Origin: Asticcacaulis sp. ZE23SCel15
Lineage (GTDB): Bacteria; Pseudomonadota; Alphaproteobacteria; Caulobacterales; Caulobacteraceae
NCBI RefSeq assembly: GCF_030505395.1
Contig: NZ_CP130044.1
Coordinates: 1,411,001-1,475,000, forward strand
Length of the DNA stretch: 64,000 nucleotides
Direction of reading: 5' to 3'
Shown here: piece by piece, positions 17,501-25,667 of the stretch
Layout of the letters: every line of letters begins with the position of its first letter
Position numbering within the stretch: the first letter of the stretch is position 1
Notes under the pieces: model-generated
Databases searched by the model: none
The model's input: the letters and a program-made list of their open reading frames with translations, nothing else
What the model was told of the DNA's origin: nothing
Position numbers and translations under genes: made by a program

Positions 17501-17626
17501 TCCTCCCCACGCAAGCGTAGGGAGGTGTCGAGTTTACGAGACGGAGGGGTATCTTTCATCGGGGTGATACCCCTCCGTCTGTTCGCTATGCTCACAGCCA
17601 CCTCCCCACTTCGTAGGGAGGAGAAA
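17501..17626. repeat. Inverted pair of REP-like elements
   Basis: Two copies of one unit face each other. Each has an outer hairpin (CTCCTCCCCACG..CGTAGGGAGGTG; ACCTCCCCACTTCGTAGGGAGG) and a core AGACGGAGGGGTATC. The cores pair as a perfect 15-bp stem (17539-17553 with 17566-17580). The pair lies between the convergent ends of the serine hydrolase and zapE and probably stops transcription from both sides. Confidence 0.8.
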
Positions 17627-18742
17627 TTAGGTGATTTTGGCGAGGTACTCTTCCGAGCGCATTTCTTCCAGGCGCGACACGGTGCGCTCGAACTCAAACG
17701 CGCCGTCGCCCTTGGGGTAGAGATCCGCCGGTTCAGCCTCAGCCAGCACAACCAGTTTGGTGCCGGCTTCATAAAGCGCATCAATCAGGGTCACGAACCG
17801 GCGGGCTTCGTTGCGCTTATCGACGCTTAAGCGCGGGACATGATCGATAAAGACGGTGGTGAAGCGCTCAGCGATCGCCAGATAGTCCTGCGCGCCGTTG
17901 TTGGCGGCGCATAGCTCAGCAAATGACGCCCGAAGCAACGGCCCCGCTGCGCGCCGGAATTCTAAGCGCCGCTCATTGACCTCCAGGCACGCCCCCGTTT
18001 CGGTCAGGTTCTTGGTCAGCTTGGCCCAAAGCGCATTGTAAGCCGCGACCTCAGCATCTGACTCCGACGGTGTGAAATAGACCTTTGAGCCTTTGAGGCG
18101 ATCCAGCCGGAAATCCTTGGGGCCCTTGACCTCAAGCACTTTCATCTTTTCCGAAATCATGCGGATAAAGGGCACAAACAGGTCGCGGTTCAGGCCGTTT
18201 TTATAAAGCTCATCCGGTGCGCGGTTTGAGGTGATGACGACGATCACCTTGCGCGCAAACAAGGCTTCAAACAGCCGCCCCAGCATCATGGCATCGGCAA
18301 TGTCGGTGACCTGTAGCTCATCAAAACACAGCAGTTTTGAGCGCTTGGCAATCAAACCGGCAATCGGTGGGATAGGGTCATCGCCCTTATGCGTGCCGAA
18401 AATAGCTTTGCGGGCCTTGGCATCGCTTTCGCGCCACTGTTTCACGTAAGCGTGTACCTCAGCCATGAAGGTATGAAAATGGATGCGGCGCTTGGACGGA
18501 AAGCGGATCTGATCATAGAACAGGTCCATCATCATCGACTTGCCGCGTCCGGGCAGGCCCCACAGATAAAGGCCGTAAACCCGCGGGCTAATGCCTAAGA
18601 ACTGCCGCCAGAAGGATTGTGAGCGGTAAATCTTACATTCCAGCTTGATCAGCACATCAATCGCCGCGCTCTGGGCGGGATCGGGGGTCAGGTCGCCCGC
18701 TTTGATCAGGCGTTTGTATTGGGATTTAATGGCGCTGCTCAT
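17627..18742 (-). CDS. zapE: Cell division protein ZapE (AFG1-type ATPase)
   Basis: A 371-residue P-loop ATPase. Walker A is GLPGRGKS (62-69), Walker B is KLLCFDELQVTD around residue 140, and VITSNRAPDELY is the sensor region typical of AFG1/ZapE. In E. coli ZapE acts at the Z-ring under stress; alphaproteobacterial homologues may also assist membrane protein turnover, as mitochondrial AFG1 does. AAGGG stands before the ATG. The gene is alone on its strand and ends at a REP-like pair. Confidence 0.93.
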   Translation of the reverse strand: MSSAIKSQYKRLIKAGDLTPDPAQSAAIDVLIKLECKIYRSQSFWRQFLGISPRVYGLYLWGLPGRGKSMMMDLFYDQIRFPSKRRIHFHTFMAEVHAYVKQWRESDAKARKAIFGTHKGDDPIPPIAGLIAKRSKLLCFDELQVTDIADAMMLGRLFEALFARKVIVVITSNRAPDELYKNGLNRDLFVPFIRMISEKMKVLEVKGPKDFRLDRLKGSKVYFTPSESDAEVAAYNALWAKLTKNLTETGACLEVNERRLEFRRAAGPLLRASFAELCAANNGAQDYLAIAERFTTVFIDHVPRLSVDKRNEARRFVTLIDALYEAGTKLVVLAEAEPADLYPKGDGAFEFERTVSRLEEMRSEEYLAKIT

Positions 18743-18993
18743 GCCAGACCCTTAGCAAAACTTCGTGAGGTTCGCGTTAAAAAAATGCCGCAGATGCGTA
18801 AACACCGGATACTGTGTCAAATCGGCGCGTTTATCGCCGGGTAACATACGGTTTTAAGCCTGCGGATCGGTTTTTTGCACACCCCCTGTTAACGCTTAAC
18901 TGGCAGCGTTCTTGCTTGGGTTTGTTTCGGAATGTTTCATTTTTGGAAAGCCGCGTGAACGGTAGTGAAACATCGATACAAAGGGAGTGTCCG

Positions 18994-19419
18994 ATGAAAG
19001 TTTTGTGCGTTGAGGATAACAGCACCCATTCCCGCATGATCGATCTCATGCTGGCGGCGACCGGGGTTGAGGTCGACTTTGTCCGCAATGGCGAAGAAGC
19101 GGTCGAAGCGTATCAGACTGACGAATATGACGCCATCCTCATGGACATTCAGATGCCGGTCAAATCGGGCATAGAGGCGACCCGTGAAATCCGCCAGATC
19201 GAAGAGGGCTTTCACCTCAGCCACTGTCCGATCCTGTTAGTGACCAGCCATGATGACGAAGATCACATCAATGAAGGCCATGCCGCTGGTGGTGACGCTA
19301 TCCTCAAAAAGCCGTTTACCTCTGAAGGGCTTTTGGGGGCGTTGGATCGCGTATTGATCGGGGCTAACCGCATGGGGCTGCACAGCGTACTCAACGCCAA
19401 TCAAATATCATTTCGATAG
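18994..19419 (+). CDS. Single-domain response regulator
   Basis: A receiver-only protein of 141 residues. Phosphoacceptor D51 (LMDIQMP), acidic residues E7/D8 (CVEDN), a Thr/Ser switch in LLVTSHDD, and the conserved lysine in ILKKPF are all present, so it should be phosphorylatable. There is no output domain; the last 20 residues (LIGANRMGLHSVLNANQISFR) are an extra tail. AAGGGAG stands seven bases before the ATG, and the 60 codons upstream are not supported. No kinase lies next to it. CpdR- or DivK-like signalling roles are possible. Confidence 0.88.
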   Translation: MKVLCVEDNSTHSRMIDLMLAATGVEVDFVRNGEEAVEAYQTDEYDAILMDIQMPVKSGIEATREIRQIEEGFHLSHCPILLVTSHDDEDHINEGHAAGGDAILKKPFTSEGLLGALDRVLIGANRMGLHSVLNANQISFR

Positions 19420-19477
19420 TTCTGCTGAATAACCAGATTACGAAAAAGCGTTTTCATTATCCCCACAGTCCTGTATA

Positions 19478-19536
19478 GAGCGCATGCCGAAAAGTGCCCA
19501 AATTCTTTCATGGCGGTTTTCGGAATCAAATGCGCG
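19478..19536 (-). repeat. CIR-like intergenic repeat carrying a GANTC site
   Basis: Read on the minus strand it begins GCGCATTTGATTCCGAAAAC and ends CACTTTTCGGCATGCGC, matching the elements at 28096 and 52208, with about 13 extra bases in the loop. GAATC (GANTC) lies in one arm. It resembles the CcrM-site-associated intergenic repeats described in Caulobacter and relatives. Confidence 0.7.
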
Positions 19537-19547
19537 ACAAAACAAAA

Positions 19548-19572
19548 GCTTAGAGCGTTCTCGGCTCTAAGC
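19548..19572 (+). repeat. Perfect hairpin upstream of asd
   Basis: Stem GCTTAGAGC / GCTCTAAGC, nine base pairs, with a 7-base loop, 85 bases before the asd start. There is no U-tract, so it may be an mRNA leader structure or a regulator site rather than a terminator. Confidence 0.5.
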
Positions 19573-19656
19573 CGCGCATCCGTTTTTGCGTGCGCGGTCT
19601 GACATGAAAAGCACGCATATCGGCCGCAGATTACGGCCAGTTGAGGAGTATGCGCG

Positions 19657-20685
19657 ATGTCTTATCGTGTTGCCGTTGTAGGCGCTACGGGCGCTGTGGG
19701 TCGCGAAATGATGGCAACCCTGGAAGAAGTCAATTTCCCGATTAAGGACATTTACGCGGTCGCTTCGCGCAAATCGATTGGGGTTGAAGTCTCATTCGGC
19801 AACCGCACCCTCAAATGCCTTGACCTGGAAACCTTTGATTTCTCCAAGGTCGACATCGTGCTGATGAGCGCGGGCGGTGACGTCTCCAAGGCCTGGTCAG
19901 AAAAGATCGGCAAACAAGGCCCCATCGTCATCGACAATTCTTCGGCCTGGCGCATGGACCCGGACGTGCCTCTGATCGTGCCGGAAGTGAACCCGGACGC
20001 CATCTGGGACTGCAAGAAGAAAAACATCATCGCCAACCCGAACTGCTCGACCATTCAGATGGTTGTGGCCCTAAAGCCGCTGCACGACGCGGCGGTGGTC
20101 AAGCGCGTCATCGTCTCGACCTATCAGGCGACGGCCGGTGCCGGCAAAGAAGGCATGGACGAGCTGTGGAACCAGACCAAGGCGGTCTTTGTCATGGGCG
20201 ATGTCCCGGCCAAGAAGTTCTCCAAGGAAATCGCCTTCAACGTCATTCCGCACATCGACGTCTTCATGGAAGACGGCCAGACCAAGGAAGAATGGAAAAT
20301 GAAGGTCGAGACCAAGAAAATTCTCGATCCGAATATCGAAGTGTTCGCGACCTGCGTGCGCGTGCCGGTGTTTGTTGGTCACTCTGAGTTTATCAATGTC
20401 GAGTTTGAAAACCCGCTCGACGAAGACGAAGCGCGCGAAATCCTGCGTGAAGCACCGGGTATCTCGGTGATCGATAAGCGTGAAGCCGGCGGTTATATCA
20501 CGCCGAAAGAATGTGTCGGTGAATTTGACACCTTCATTTCGCGTATCCGCAAAGACCCAAGCGTGCCGAACGGTCTCGCCTTCTGGTGCGTGTCCGACAA
20601 CCTGCGCAAAGGTGCGGCGCTTAATGCCGTGCAGATTGCACAGCTTCTTGATGAACGCGGAGTTCTGACGCCAGTTACAGCTTAA
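19657..20685 (+). CDS. asd: Aspartate-semialdehyde dehydrogenase
   Basis: 342 residues; reduces aspartyl phosphate to aspartate semialdehyde with NADPH, feeding lysine/DAP, threonine and methionine synthesis. The Rossmann loop GATGAVG is at 9-15, the catalytic cysteine C130 is in NPNCSTIQ, and STYQATAGAGKEGMDEL follows as in the family. GAGGAG stands eight bases before the ATG. The leader holds a CIR-like repeat and a perfect hairpin. A strong terminator follows, so it is monocistronic. Confidence 0.97.
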   Translation: MSYRVAVVGATGAVGREMMATLEEVNFPIKDIYAVASRKSIGVEVSFGNRTLKCLDLETFDFSKVDIVLMSAGGDVSKAWSEKIGKQGPIVIDNSSAWRMDPDVPLIVPEVNPDAIWDCKKKNIIANPNCSTIQMVVALKPLHDAAVVKRVIVSTYQATAGAGKEGMDELWNQTKAVFVMGDVPAKKFSKEIAFNVIPHIDVFMEDGQTKEEWKMKVETKKILDPNIEVFATCVRVPVFVGHSEFINVEFENPLDEDEAREILREAPGISVIDKREAGGYITPKECVGEFDTFISRIRKDPSVPNGLAFWCVSDNLRKGAALNAVQIAQLLDERGVLTPVTA

Positions 20686-20716
20686 AAAGATCGCTCATAA
20701 AAGGTGATCGTTTTAG

Positions 20717-20748
20717 CCGGCAGAACCCCAAAGGTTCTGCCGGTTTTT
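20717..20748 (+). terminator. Rho-independent terminator after asd
   Basis: Perfect 11-bp stem CCGGCAGAACC / GGTTCTGCCGG, 5-base loop, then TTTTT. Confidence 0.95.
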
Positions 20749-20820
20749 CGTTGTTTGGCCCTTCATAATCTTGTACCCGATGACCTGTATCGTTTGATAC
20801 ATTTTGCAAAGTATAATGCC

Positions 20821-21744
20821 ATGTCCTCCCCCGGCGCATCTTCACAACCTTCCGGTTCTTTCCTGACCTCGCCCATCGGGCTTGCTATCATGTGCTACGG
20901 CGTGTGGGGCTTTGCGCCGCTGGCCTATCTGCCGCTCAAAGCCATTGATGCGGGCGCGTTAGAGATTATGGCGCATCGCTCAGTCTGGGCGCTGTTGTGG
21001 ACCACGGGTCTGGTCATCCTGACTAAGCAGTTACCCGAAGCGATGTCCTATTTCTTGAAGCCGAAGCTGGCGCTGCTGCTCCTGTTATCGTCGGTGATGA
21101 TCGCCATCAACTGGGGCGTGTTCGTATGGGCAGTGACCAATCAGCACACCATGGAAACCTCTCTCGGTTATTATCTCAACCCGCTGATCAATATGGCGGT
21201 GGGGGCGGCGTTTTTCCGGGAACGGCTGGATATCTACGGCAAGATTGCCATCGGCATGGCGGTGGTCGGTGTCGGGGTGCAGGCCTTAGCCTTGGGCCAT
21301 ATTCCCTATATTGGCCTGACGATCGCCATAAGTTTTGCGGCCTATGGCATCATCCGTAAGCAGGTGCCAGTCACGGCTCTGGGCGGGCTGTTTGTCGAAT
21401 GCGTGTTCCTGTTTGTGCCGTCGATCATCTATCTGTGGTGGTTTGAAGCGAGCGGGCAGGGCCATTTCTTTGACTCGCCGTCCAATGCCTTCTGGTTCTT
21501 TGTGACCGGGCCAGTGACGGTGCTGCCGCTGGCGCTGTTTTCATTCGTGGCGCGCCGGTTAGCCCTGTCGACTATGGGCTTTATCCAGTTCATCGCCCCA
21601 ACCATCAGCTTTTGCATCGGCCTGTTTCAGGGCGAACTTTTCACGCCTTTACGGGCGCTGTCGTTCGCCTTTATCTGGGGCGGGGCGTTGATCTTTGCCT
21701 TCGGGGCCTGGCGGCGGTTTAAGGAACTGAAAACGGCCGCATAA
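20821..21744 (+). CDS. rarD: RarD-type EamA family transporter
   Basis: About 307 residues with ten predicted helices in the two-repeat EamA (DMT) layout. GLAIMCYGVWGFAPLAYLPLKAI, EIMAHRSVWALLW and INWGVFVWAVTNQHTMETSLGYYLNPL are characteristic of RarD. In E. coli RarD was named for chloramphenicol sensitivity, but the substrate is unknown. The ATG at MSSPGASS is used; the 39 codons upstream run through the asd terminator and are not coding. It is probably transcribed alone. Confidence 0.9.
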   Translation: MSSPGASSQPSGSFLTSPIGLAIMCYGVWGFAPLAYLPLKAIDAGALEIMAHRSVWALLWTTGLVILTKQLPEAMSYFLKPKLALLLLLSSVMIAINWGVFVWAVTNQHTMETSLGYYLNPLINMAVGAAFFRERLDIYGKIAIGMAVVGVGVQALALGHIPYIGLTIAISFAAYGIIRKQVPVTALGGLFVECVFLFVPSIIYLWWFEASGQGHFFDSPSNAFWFFVTGPVTVLPLALFSFVARRLALSTMGFIQFIAPTISFCIGLFQGELFTPLRALSFAFIWGGALIFAFGAWRRFKELKTAA

Positions 21745-21760
21745 GGGTTATGGCTCGGAA

Positions 21761-22540
21761 CTATGCCGTGTTTTTCAGCCCGACATGATTTCCGGGCCAC
21801 ATCGGCTCAGGGGCTGCTGCAACCGCAGGGCGTCCGAACAGGTAGCCTTGCATGAGTTTCACGCCCATGTCCTTTAGCACGGTATATTCTGCGTGGGTTT
21901 CGATACCTTCGCAAATGACCTGAATATCAAGTTCGGTCAGTATCTTGATCGTGTTGTTAAGGATAACCCGCTTGACCCGGTCCTTATCGATGTCGCGGAT
22001 AAGATCCATATCGATTTTGACCAGATCCGGCTGGAACTTCGACAGCAGGCCAAGGCCCGCATAGCCTGATCCAAAGTCATCAATCGCCGTCTTAAAACCC
22101 ATGGCGCGATAGGACCGTAGGATATTCAGCAAATGGACGGTGTCCAGCTTTTCGGTTTCCGTGAATTCAAAAATGATGTTTCGCAGCGGAAAGTCATATT
22201 TCATCGCCGTCGCCAGAGTAAGGCGGATACAGGCGCGCGGCTCATAAACGGCGTTGGGCAGAAAATTAATCGACAGGTGCGTGCCGTTTTGGGCGAACTT
22301 CAGACCGGCGGCAAGCTCAATGGCTTTAACCCGGCAGGCCTGATCAAACGCATAGCGGTTTTGGTCTGATACCTGAGCCAGAACCTGGCCAGCACCTTCG
22401 CCATTAACGCCGCGAACCAAGGCTTCATGAGCAAATACGGAGCCTTCCGCCACATCGACTATCGGCTGAAAAGCCATGGTGATCGGCAACTCAAAGCCGA
22501 CTCCGTCACGGCAGCCGTTACAAGAGGTTTTATCAGCCAT
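21761..22540 (-). CDS. EAL-domain cyclic-di-GMP phosphodiesterase
   Basis: A 259-residue stand-alone EAL protein. The residues needed for hydrolysis appear intact: E39 in HEALVRG, N92 (SINFLP), E128 (FEFTE), D154/D155 (DDFGSGY), K175 (VKIDMD), E211 (CEGIET) and Q231 (MQGYLFG). A short N-terminus has a CNGC pair that could bind metal or form a disulfide, but there is no sensor or GGDEF domain. It is expected to lower c-di-GMP and so affect motility, stalk or polysaccharide behaviour. GGAG stands seven bases before the ATG. Confidence 0.92.
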   Translation of the reverse strand: MADKTSCNGCRDGVGFELPITMAFQPIVDVAEGSVFAHEALVRGVNGEGAGQVLAQVSDQNRYAFDQACRVKAIELAAGLKFAQNGTHLSINFLPNAVYEPRACIRLTLATAMKYDFPLRNIIFEFTETEKLDTVHLLNILRSYRAMGFKTAIDDFGSGYAGLGLLSKFQPDLVKIDMDLIRDIDKDRVKRVILNNTIKILTELDIQVICEGIETHAEYTVLKDMGVKLMQGYLFGRPAVAAAPEPMWPGNHVGLKNTA

Positions 22541-22607
22541 GCGATGACTCCAGATGCTAGATTGAGCAAATCTACACTGAAATCATTAAAAATTTTCCCA
22601 CACGCGA

Positions 22608-23429
22608 CTACAAACTCAGGATTTCACGGGCCCGCTTAAGGTGCAGGCGCTCGATCATCTCACCGTTCACCGATACCACACCGGCCGCAGCATTTTCCGG
22701 CTGCTCATAGGCCTCAAGCACGGCTTGCGCCCATGCGATCTCGGTGGCATTGGGCGAGAAGGCGATCTCACAGCCTTCGATCTGAGACGGGTGGATCAGG
22801 GTTTTACCGTCGAAGCCCAGGGCCTTGCCCTGCGTACATTCGGCGCGGAAACCGTCTTCGTCCTTGAAGGCGTTATAAACCCCGTCGAGCGCGATCAGCC
22901 CATAGGCGCGGGCATAGAGCACGATCTGGCTTAAGGCATAACGCAGTTCAATGCGTTTGGGCGTCGAGGCGGCGCGCAGGCCGCTGCGCAAATCATTGGG
23001 CCCGGCGATCAGCCCTTTCAGCGGCTGCTTGCCGGACAGTTTGGCGATGTCGGGTAATCTGACCACCCCCATCGGAGTCTCGATCATGGCCCACAGATCC
23101 ACTTCGGGCATCATAAAGGCCATGTCCTCAATCGCCTGCGGGCTGGTGACCTTGGGGATGACGATGCCATGCAACCGTCCGGCGGCAAACAGGTCACCAA
23201 AGGCTTTTAAGTCCGATTCCGCCGTCTCCGGATTGACCCGCACCATGCGGTAAGCTGTTGCGAAATCTCCGGCGCCGGCCGTTTCAATCAAGCCCTCTAA
23301 CGCCGCCGCCTTGACCGTGTCGCCCACAGCGTCTTCAAGATCAAAGATCAGGGCGTCGGCCTTTAGGCCATGCGCTTTCGACAGGGCTTTGGGGTTGCCG
23401 CAGGGGATGAAAAGTACGGAACGAAACAT
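22608..23429 (-). CDS. CitE-like CoA ester lyase (HpcH/HpaI family)
   Basis: 273 residues, beginning RSVLFIPCGNPKALSKAHGLKADALIFDLEDAV, the signature of CitE/Mcl-like beta-subunit lyases with the metal-binding acidic pair. MIETPMGVVRLPDIA and FDGKTLIHPSQIE are the other family blocks. Without CitD/CitF neighbours it is not citrate lyase proper; likely reactions are cleavage of malyl-CoA, citramalyl-CoA or a related hydroxyacyl-CoA. It starts eight bases after the stop of the upstream aldo/keto reductase, so the two form an operon. Confidence 0.9.
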   Translation of the reverse strand: MFRSVLFIPCGNPKALSKAHGLKADALIFDLEDAVGDTVKAAALEGLIETAGAGDFATAYRMVRVNPETAESDLKAFGDLFAAGRLHGIVIPKVTSPQAIEDMAFMMPEVDLWAMIETPMGVVRLPDIAKLSGKQPLKGLIAGPNDLRSGLRAASTPKRIELRYALSQIVLYARAYGLIALDGVYNAFKDEDGFRAECTQGKALGFDGKTLIHPSQIEGCEIAFSPNATEIAWAQAVLEAYEQPENAAAGVVSVNGEMIERLHLKRAREILSL

Positions 23430-23437
23430 GGGACGCC

Positions 23438-24472
23438 TTACGCTGCGGGGCTTCTGTGGAGTTTGAACACCTTATCGACCTGGGCCTCTAACTTCTTGGT
23501 CCACTCAAACTCAAAGGCGTCGATATCGGTTTTAAGCTGTTCCATCGTCGTGGCGCCGATGATGGTCGCCGTCACAAACGGGCGGCTATCGACGAATTTC
23601 AGCGCGAACTGCTCCGGCGACCAGCCCAGCGTGCGCGCCAGTTCCACATAGGCATCAACCGCTTCGATCCCGCCCGGCCGCTCATAGCGCCCCAGTCGTT
23701 CAAACAGGGTCTTGCGCGCGCCTTCCGGCCTGGCCCCGCCCTGATACTTTCCGGTCAGATAGCCCTGCGCCAGCGGCGAATAGGCCAAAAGCCCGACCTG
23801 TTCGCGCAAAGCGACCTCGGCCAGTCCATATTCAAACACGCGGGTGACGAGGTTGTAGCAGTTCTGAATCGACGCCGGACGGGGCAGGCCGCGCTTATCG
23901 CTTTCGGCAATAAAGCGCATCAGGCCCCACGGGCTCTCATTCGACACGCCAAAATGGCGGATATTGCCCTTTTTTATATGGGCGTCGAGACCTTCCAGAA
24001 TGGTCTCAAACGCCTCATAGTCGGCGTCGTAGTCAACATAGCTGTGGAACCCAAACCCCGGATAACGCCGGTCGGGCCAGTGCAATTGATAAAGGTCGAT
24101 ATAGTCGGTTTGCAGGCGTTTCAGCGAACCCTCGACCGCCTCATCAATGTGGGCGCGGGTATGGCGCGGGCCGCCTCTGATCCACTTCATCATATCTTCG
24201 CGGCCGGTGACCTTGGAGGCCAGAACAATGTCCTGACGCTTTCCCGTCGCCTTGAACCAGTTGCCGATAATGGTCTCAGTCGCCCCGTAAGTTTCGGCCT
24301 TGGGCGGCACGGCGTAGACCTCAGCCGTATCAAAGAAATTGATACCGCGGGATACCGCATAGTCCATCTGGGCGTGGCCCTCGGCCTCTGAATTTTGCTG
24401 CCCCCAGGTCATGGTGCCCAGGCACACGCGGGAGACCTTAAGGCCGGTGCGGCCCAGTTCGGAATATTGCAT
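23438..24472 (-). CDS. Aldo/keto reductase, Tas-like
   Basis: An NADP(H)-dependent aldo/keto reductase of 344 residues. MQYSELGRTGLKVSRVCLGTMTWG opens the barrel and GINFFDTAEVYAVPP carries the catalytic Asp and Tyr. The catalytic Lys is in ASKVTGR, and the Tas-like QLHWPDRRYPGFG (His in LHWPD) completes the tetrad. The start at MQYSELG is chosen because the codons upstream are the tandem repeat. The substrate is unknown. Its SD would be AGGG within the first 34-bp repeat unit. Confidence 0.9.
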   Translation of the reverse strand: MQYSELGRTGLKVSRVCLGTMTWGQQNSEAEGHAQMDYAVSRGINFFDTAEVYAVPPKAETYGATETIIGNWFKATGKRQDIVLASKVTGREDMMKWIRGGPRHTRAHIDEAVEGSLKRLQTDYIDLYQLHWPDRRYPGFGFHSYVDYDADYEAFETILEGLDAHIKKGNIRHFGVSNESPWGLMRFIAESDKRGLPRPASIQNCYNLVTRVFEYGLAEVALREQVGLLAYSPLAQGYLTGKYQGGARPEGARKTLFERLGRYERPGGIEAVDAYVELARTLGWSPEQFALKFVDSRPFVTATIIGATTMEQLKTDIDAFEFEWTKKLEAQVDKVFKLHRSPAA

Positions 24473-24474
24473 AT

Positions 24475-24608
24475 AGCCCTCAAGTAGCGAAGCGATAGGG
24501 CAACTTAAAGCCCTCAAGTAGCGAAGCGGTAGGGCAACTTAAAGCCCTCAAGTAGCGAAGCGGTAGGGCAACTTAAAGCCCTCAAGTAGCGAAGCGGTAG
24601 GGCGCTAA
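24475..24608. repeat. Four tandem copies of a 34-bp repeat
   Basis: Units begin at 24475, 24509, 24543 and 24577 with AGCCCTCAAGTAGCGAAGCG. Copy 1 differs from the rest by one base (GATAGGG versus GGTAGGG), and the last is cut short at GGGCGCTA. Each unit holds GCCCT...AGGGC, so the array can form four hairpins. It begins three bases upstream of the aldo/keto reductase start codon and lies in the divergent space towards the Bax-inhibitor-like gene. Confidence 0.95.
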
Positions 24609-24764
24609 AAAGCCCTCAGATTTTTGGTTTTTTCCCCGTATCACGAAGCCTTTATAGAATTGTGAAGGCGGGGCTTGCGAAGAAATGGCAATTTCACCAT
24701 ATAATATGCTACACTAAGCTTTAAGTTCCATATGGTTGGAAACGGCAAAAGGGAAATTTTTCTA

Positions 24765-25511
24765 ATGAGTGACTATAAAGGTCAATACTCTTCGGCACCT
24801 ACGGTTGACCTCGCCTATGACGAGGGCCTACGTAAGTTTATGCTCGGCGTCTACAATAAGATGGGGCTGGGCCTCGTCCTGACGGGCGTTCTCGCCTGGG
24901 CGGCAGCGAATGTGCCGGCAATCCAGCAACTGATGTTCAACATTACTGCTGATGGCCGTTTTGCGGGCTATACCATCCTTGGTTATGTCATCACCTTCGC
25001 GCCGGTGGTCATCCTGCTGGGCGCAGGCTTTGTGATGAAAAACCCGACGGTCGCGACTACGACCGCGCTTTACTGGCTGGTTGTGGCTCTTATCGGCCTG
25101 TCGACTGGGGCTAACTTCCTCATCTACACCGGCGGCTCAATCGCCACGACCTTCTTTGTGACGGCGGCGGCCTTTGGTGCGCTCAGCCTGTTTGGCTACA
25201 CCACCAAAAAGGATCTGTCGGCGTGGGGTAAGTTCCTGTTCATGGCCGTGATCGGTCTGATCATTGCCTCGCTGGTCAACATGTTCATGAAGTCGCCGAT
25301 CTTCTATCTGCTGATCTCAGGCGCTGGCGTGCTGATCTTCTCGGCCCTGATCGCGTTTGAGACCCAAAGCCTTAAGCGCACTTATTATGCGCTGGGCGGC
25401 GATGAAGCCGGTACGGCTATGGCCACCAACTATGGTGCCCTGTCGCTCTACATCAGCTTTATCAACCTGTTCCAGTTCCTGCTGGCCTTTATGGGCGTGC
25501 GCCGGGAATAG
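24765..25511 (+). CDS. Bax inhibitor-1/YccA family membrane protein
   Basis: About 248 residues with seven hydrophobic helices. The N-terminal soluble part (YDEGLRKFMLGVYNKMGLGLVLTG) and the C-terminal pattern ALSLYISFINLFQFLLAFMG are typical of bacterial BI-1 proteins (YccA/YbhL). Family members are pH-gated calcium-leak channels in one structure, and YccA interacts with FtsH in E. coli. The ATG at MSDYKGQY is used, with AAGGGA about 11 bases upstream. A strong terminator follows. Confidence 0.93.
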   Translation: MSDYKGQYSSAPTVDLAYDEGLRKFMLGVYNKMGLGLVLTGVLAWAAANVPAIQQLMFNITADGRFAGYTILGYVITFAPVVILLGAGFVMKNPTVATTTALYWLVVALIGLSTGANFLIYTGGSIATTFFVTAAAFGALSLFGYTTKKDLSAWGKFLFMAVIGLIIASLVNMFMKSPIFYLLISGAGVLIFSALIAFETQSLKRTYYALGGDEAGTAMATNYGALSLYISFINLFQFLLAFMGVRRE

Positions 25512-25537
25512 TCGATCTTTACAATCGATCTGAAAAG

Positions 25538-25567
25538 CCCCTCCGCCGAAATGCGGAGGGGTTTTTT
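25538..25567 (+). terminator. Rho-independent terminator
   Basis: Stem CCCCTCCGC / GCGGAGGGG with a 6-base loop, followed by TTTTTT. Confidence 0.95.
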
Positions 25568-25667
25568 CGTTAACCCTTTGCACACAAAACCATCACAGAT
25601 GTGCAATACCCCTGACATCGACGCGGTTTAATCAACCGTTCTGATCGCTGGATCAGGGGGCTATGTT

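Noticed and set aside
24475-24608. Possible CRISPR array
   Set aside because: The 34-bp units follow each other directly with no unique spacers, and no cas gene is near.
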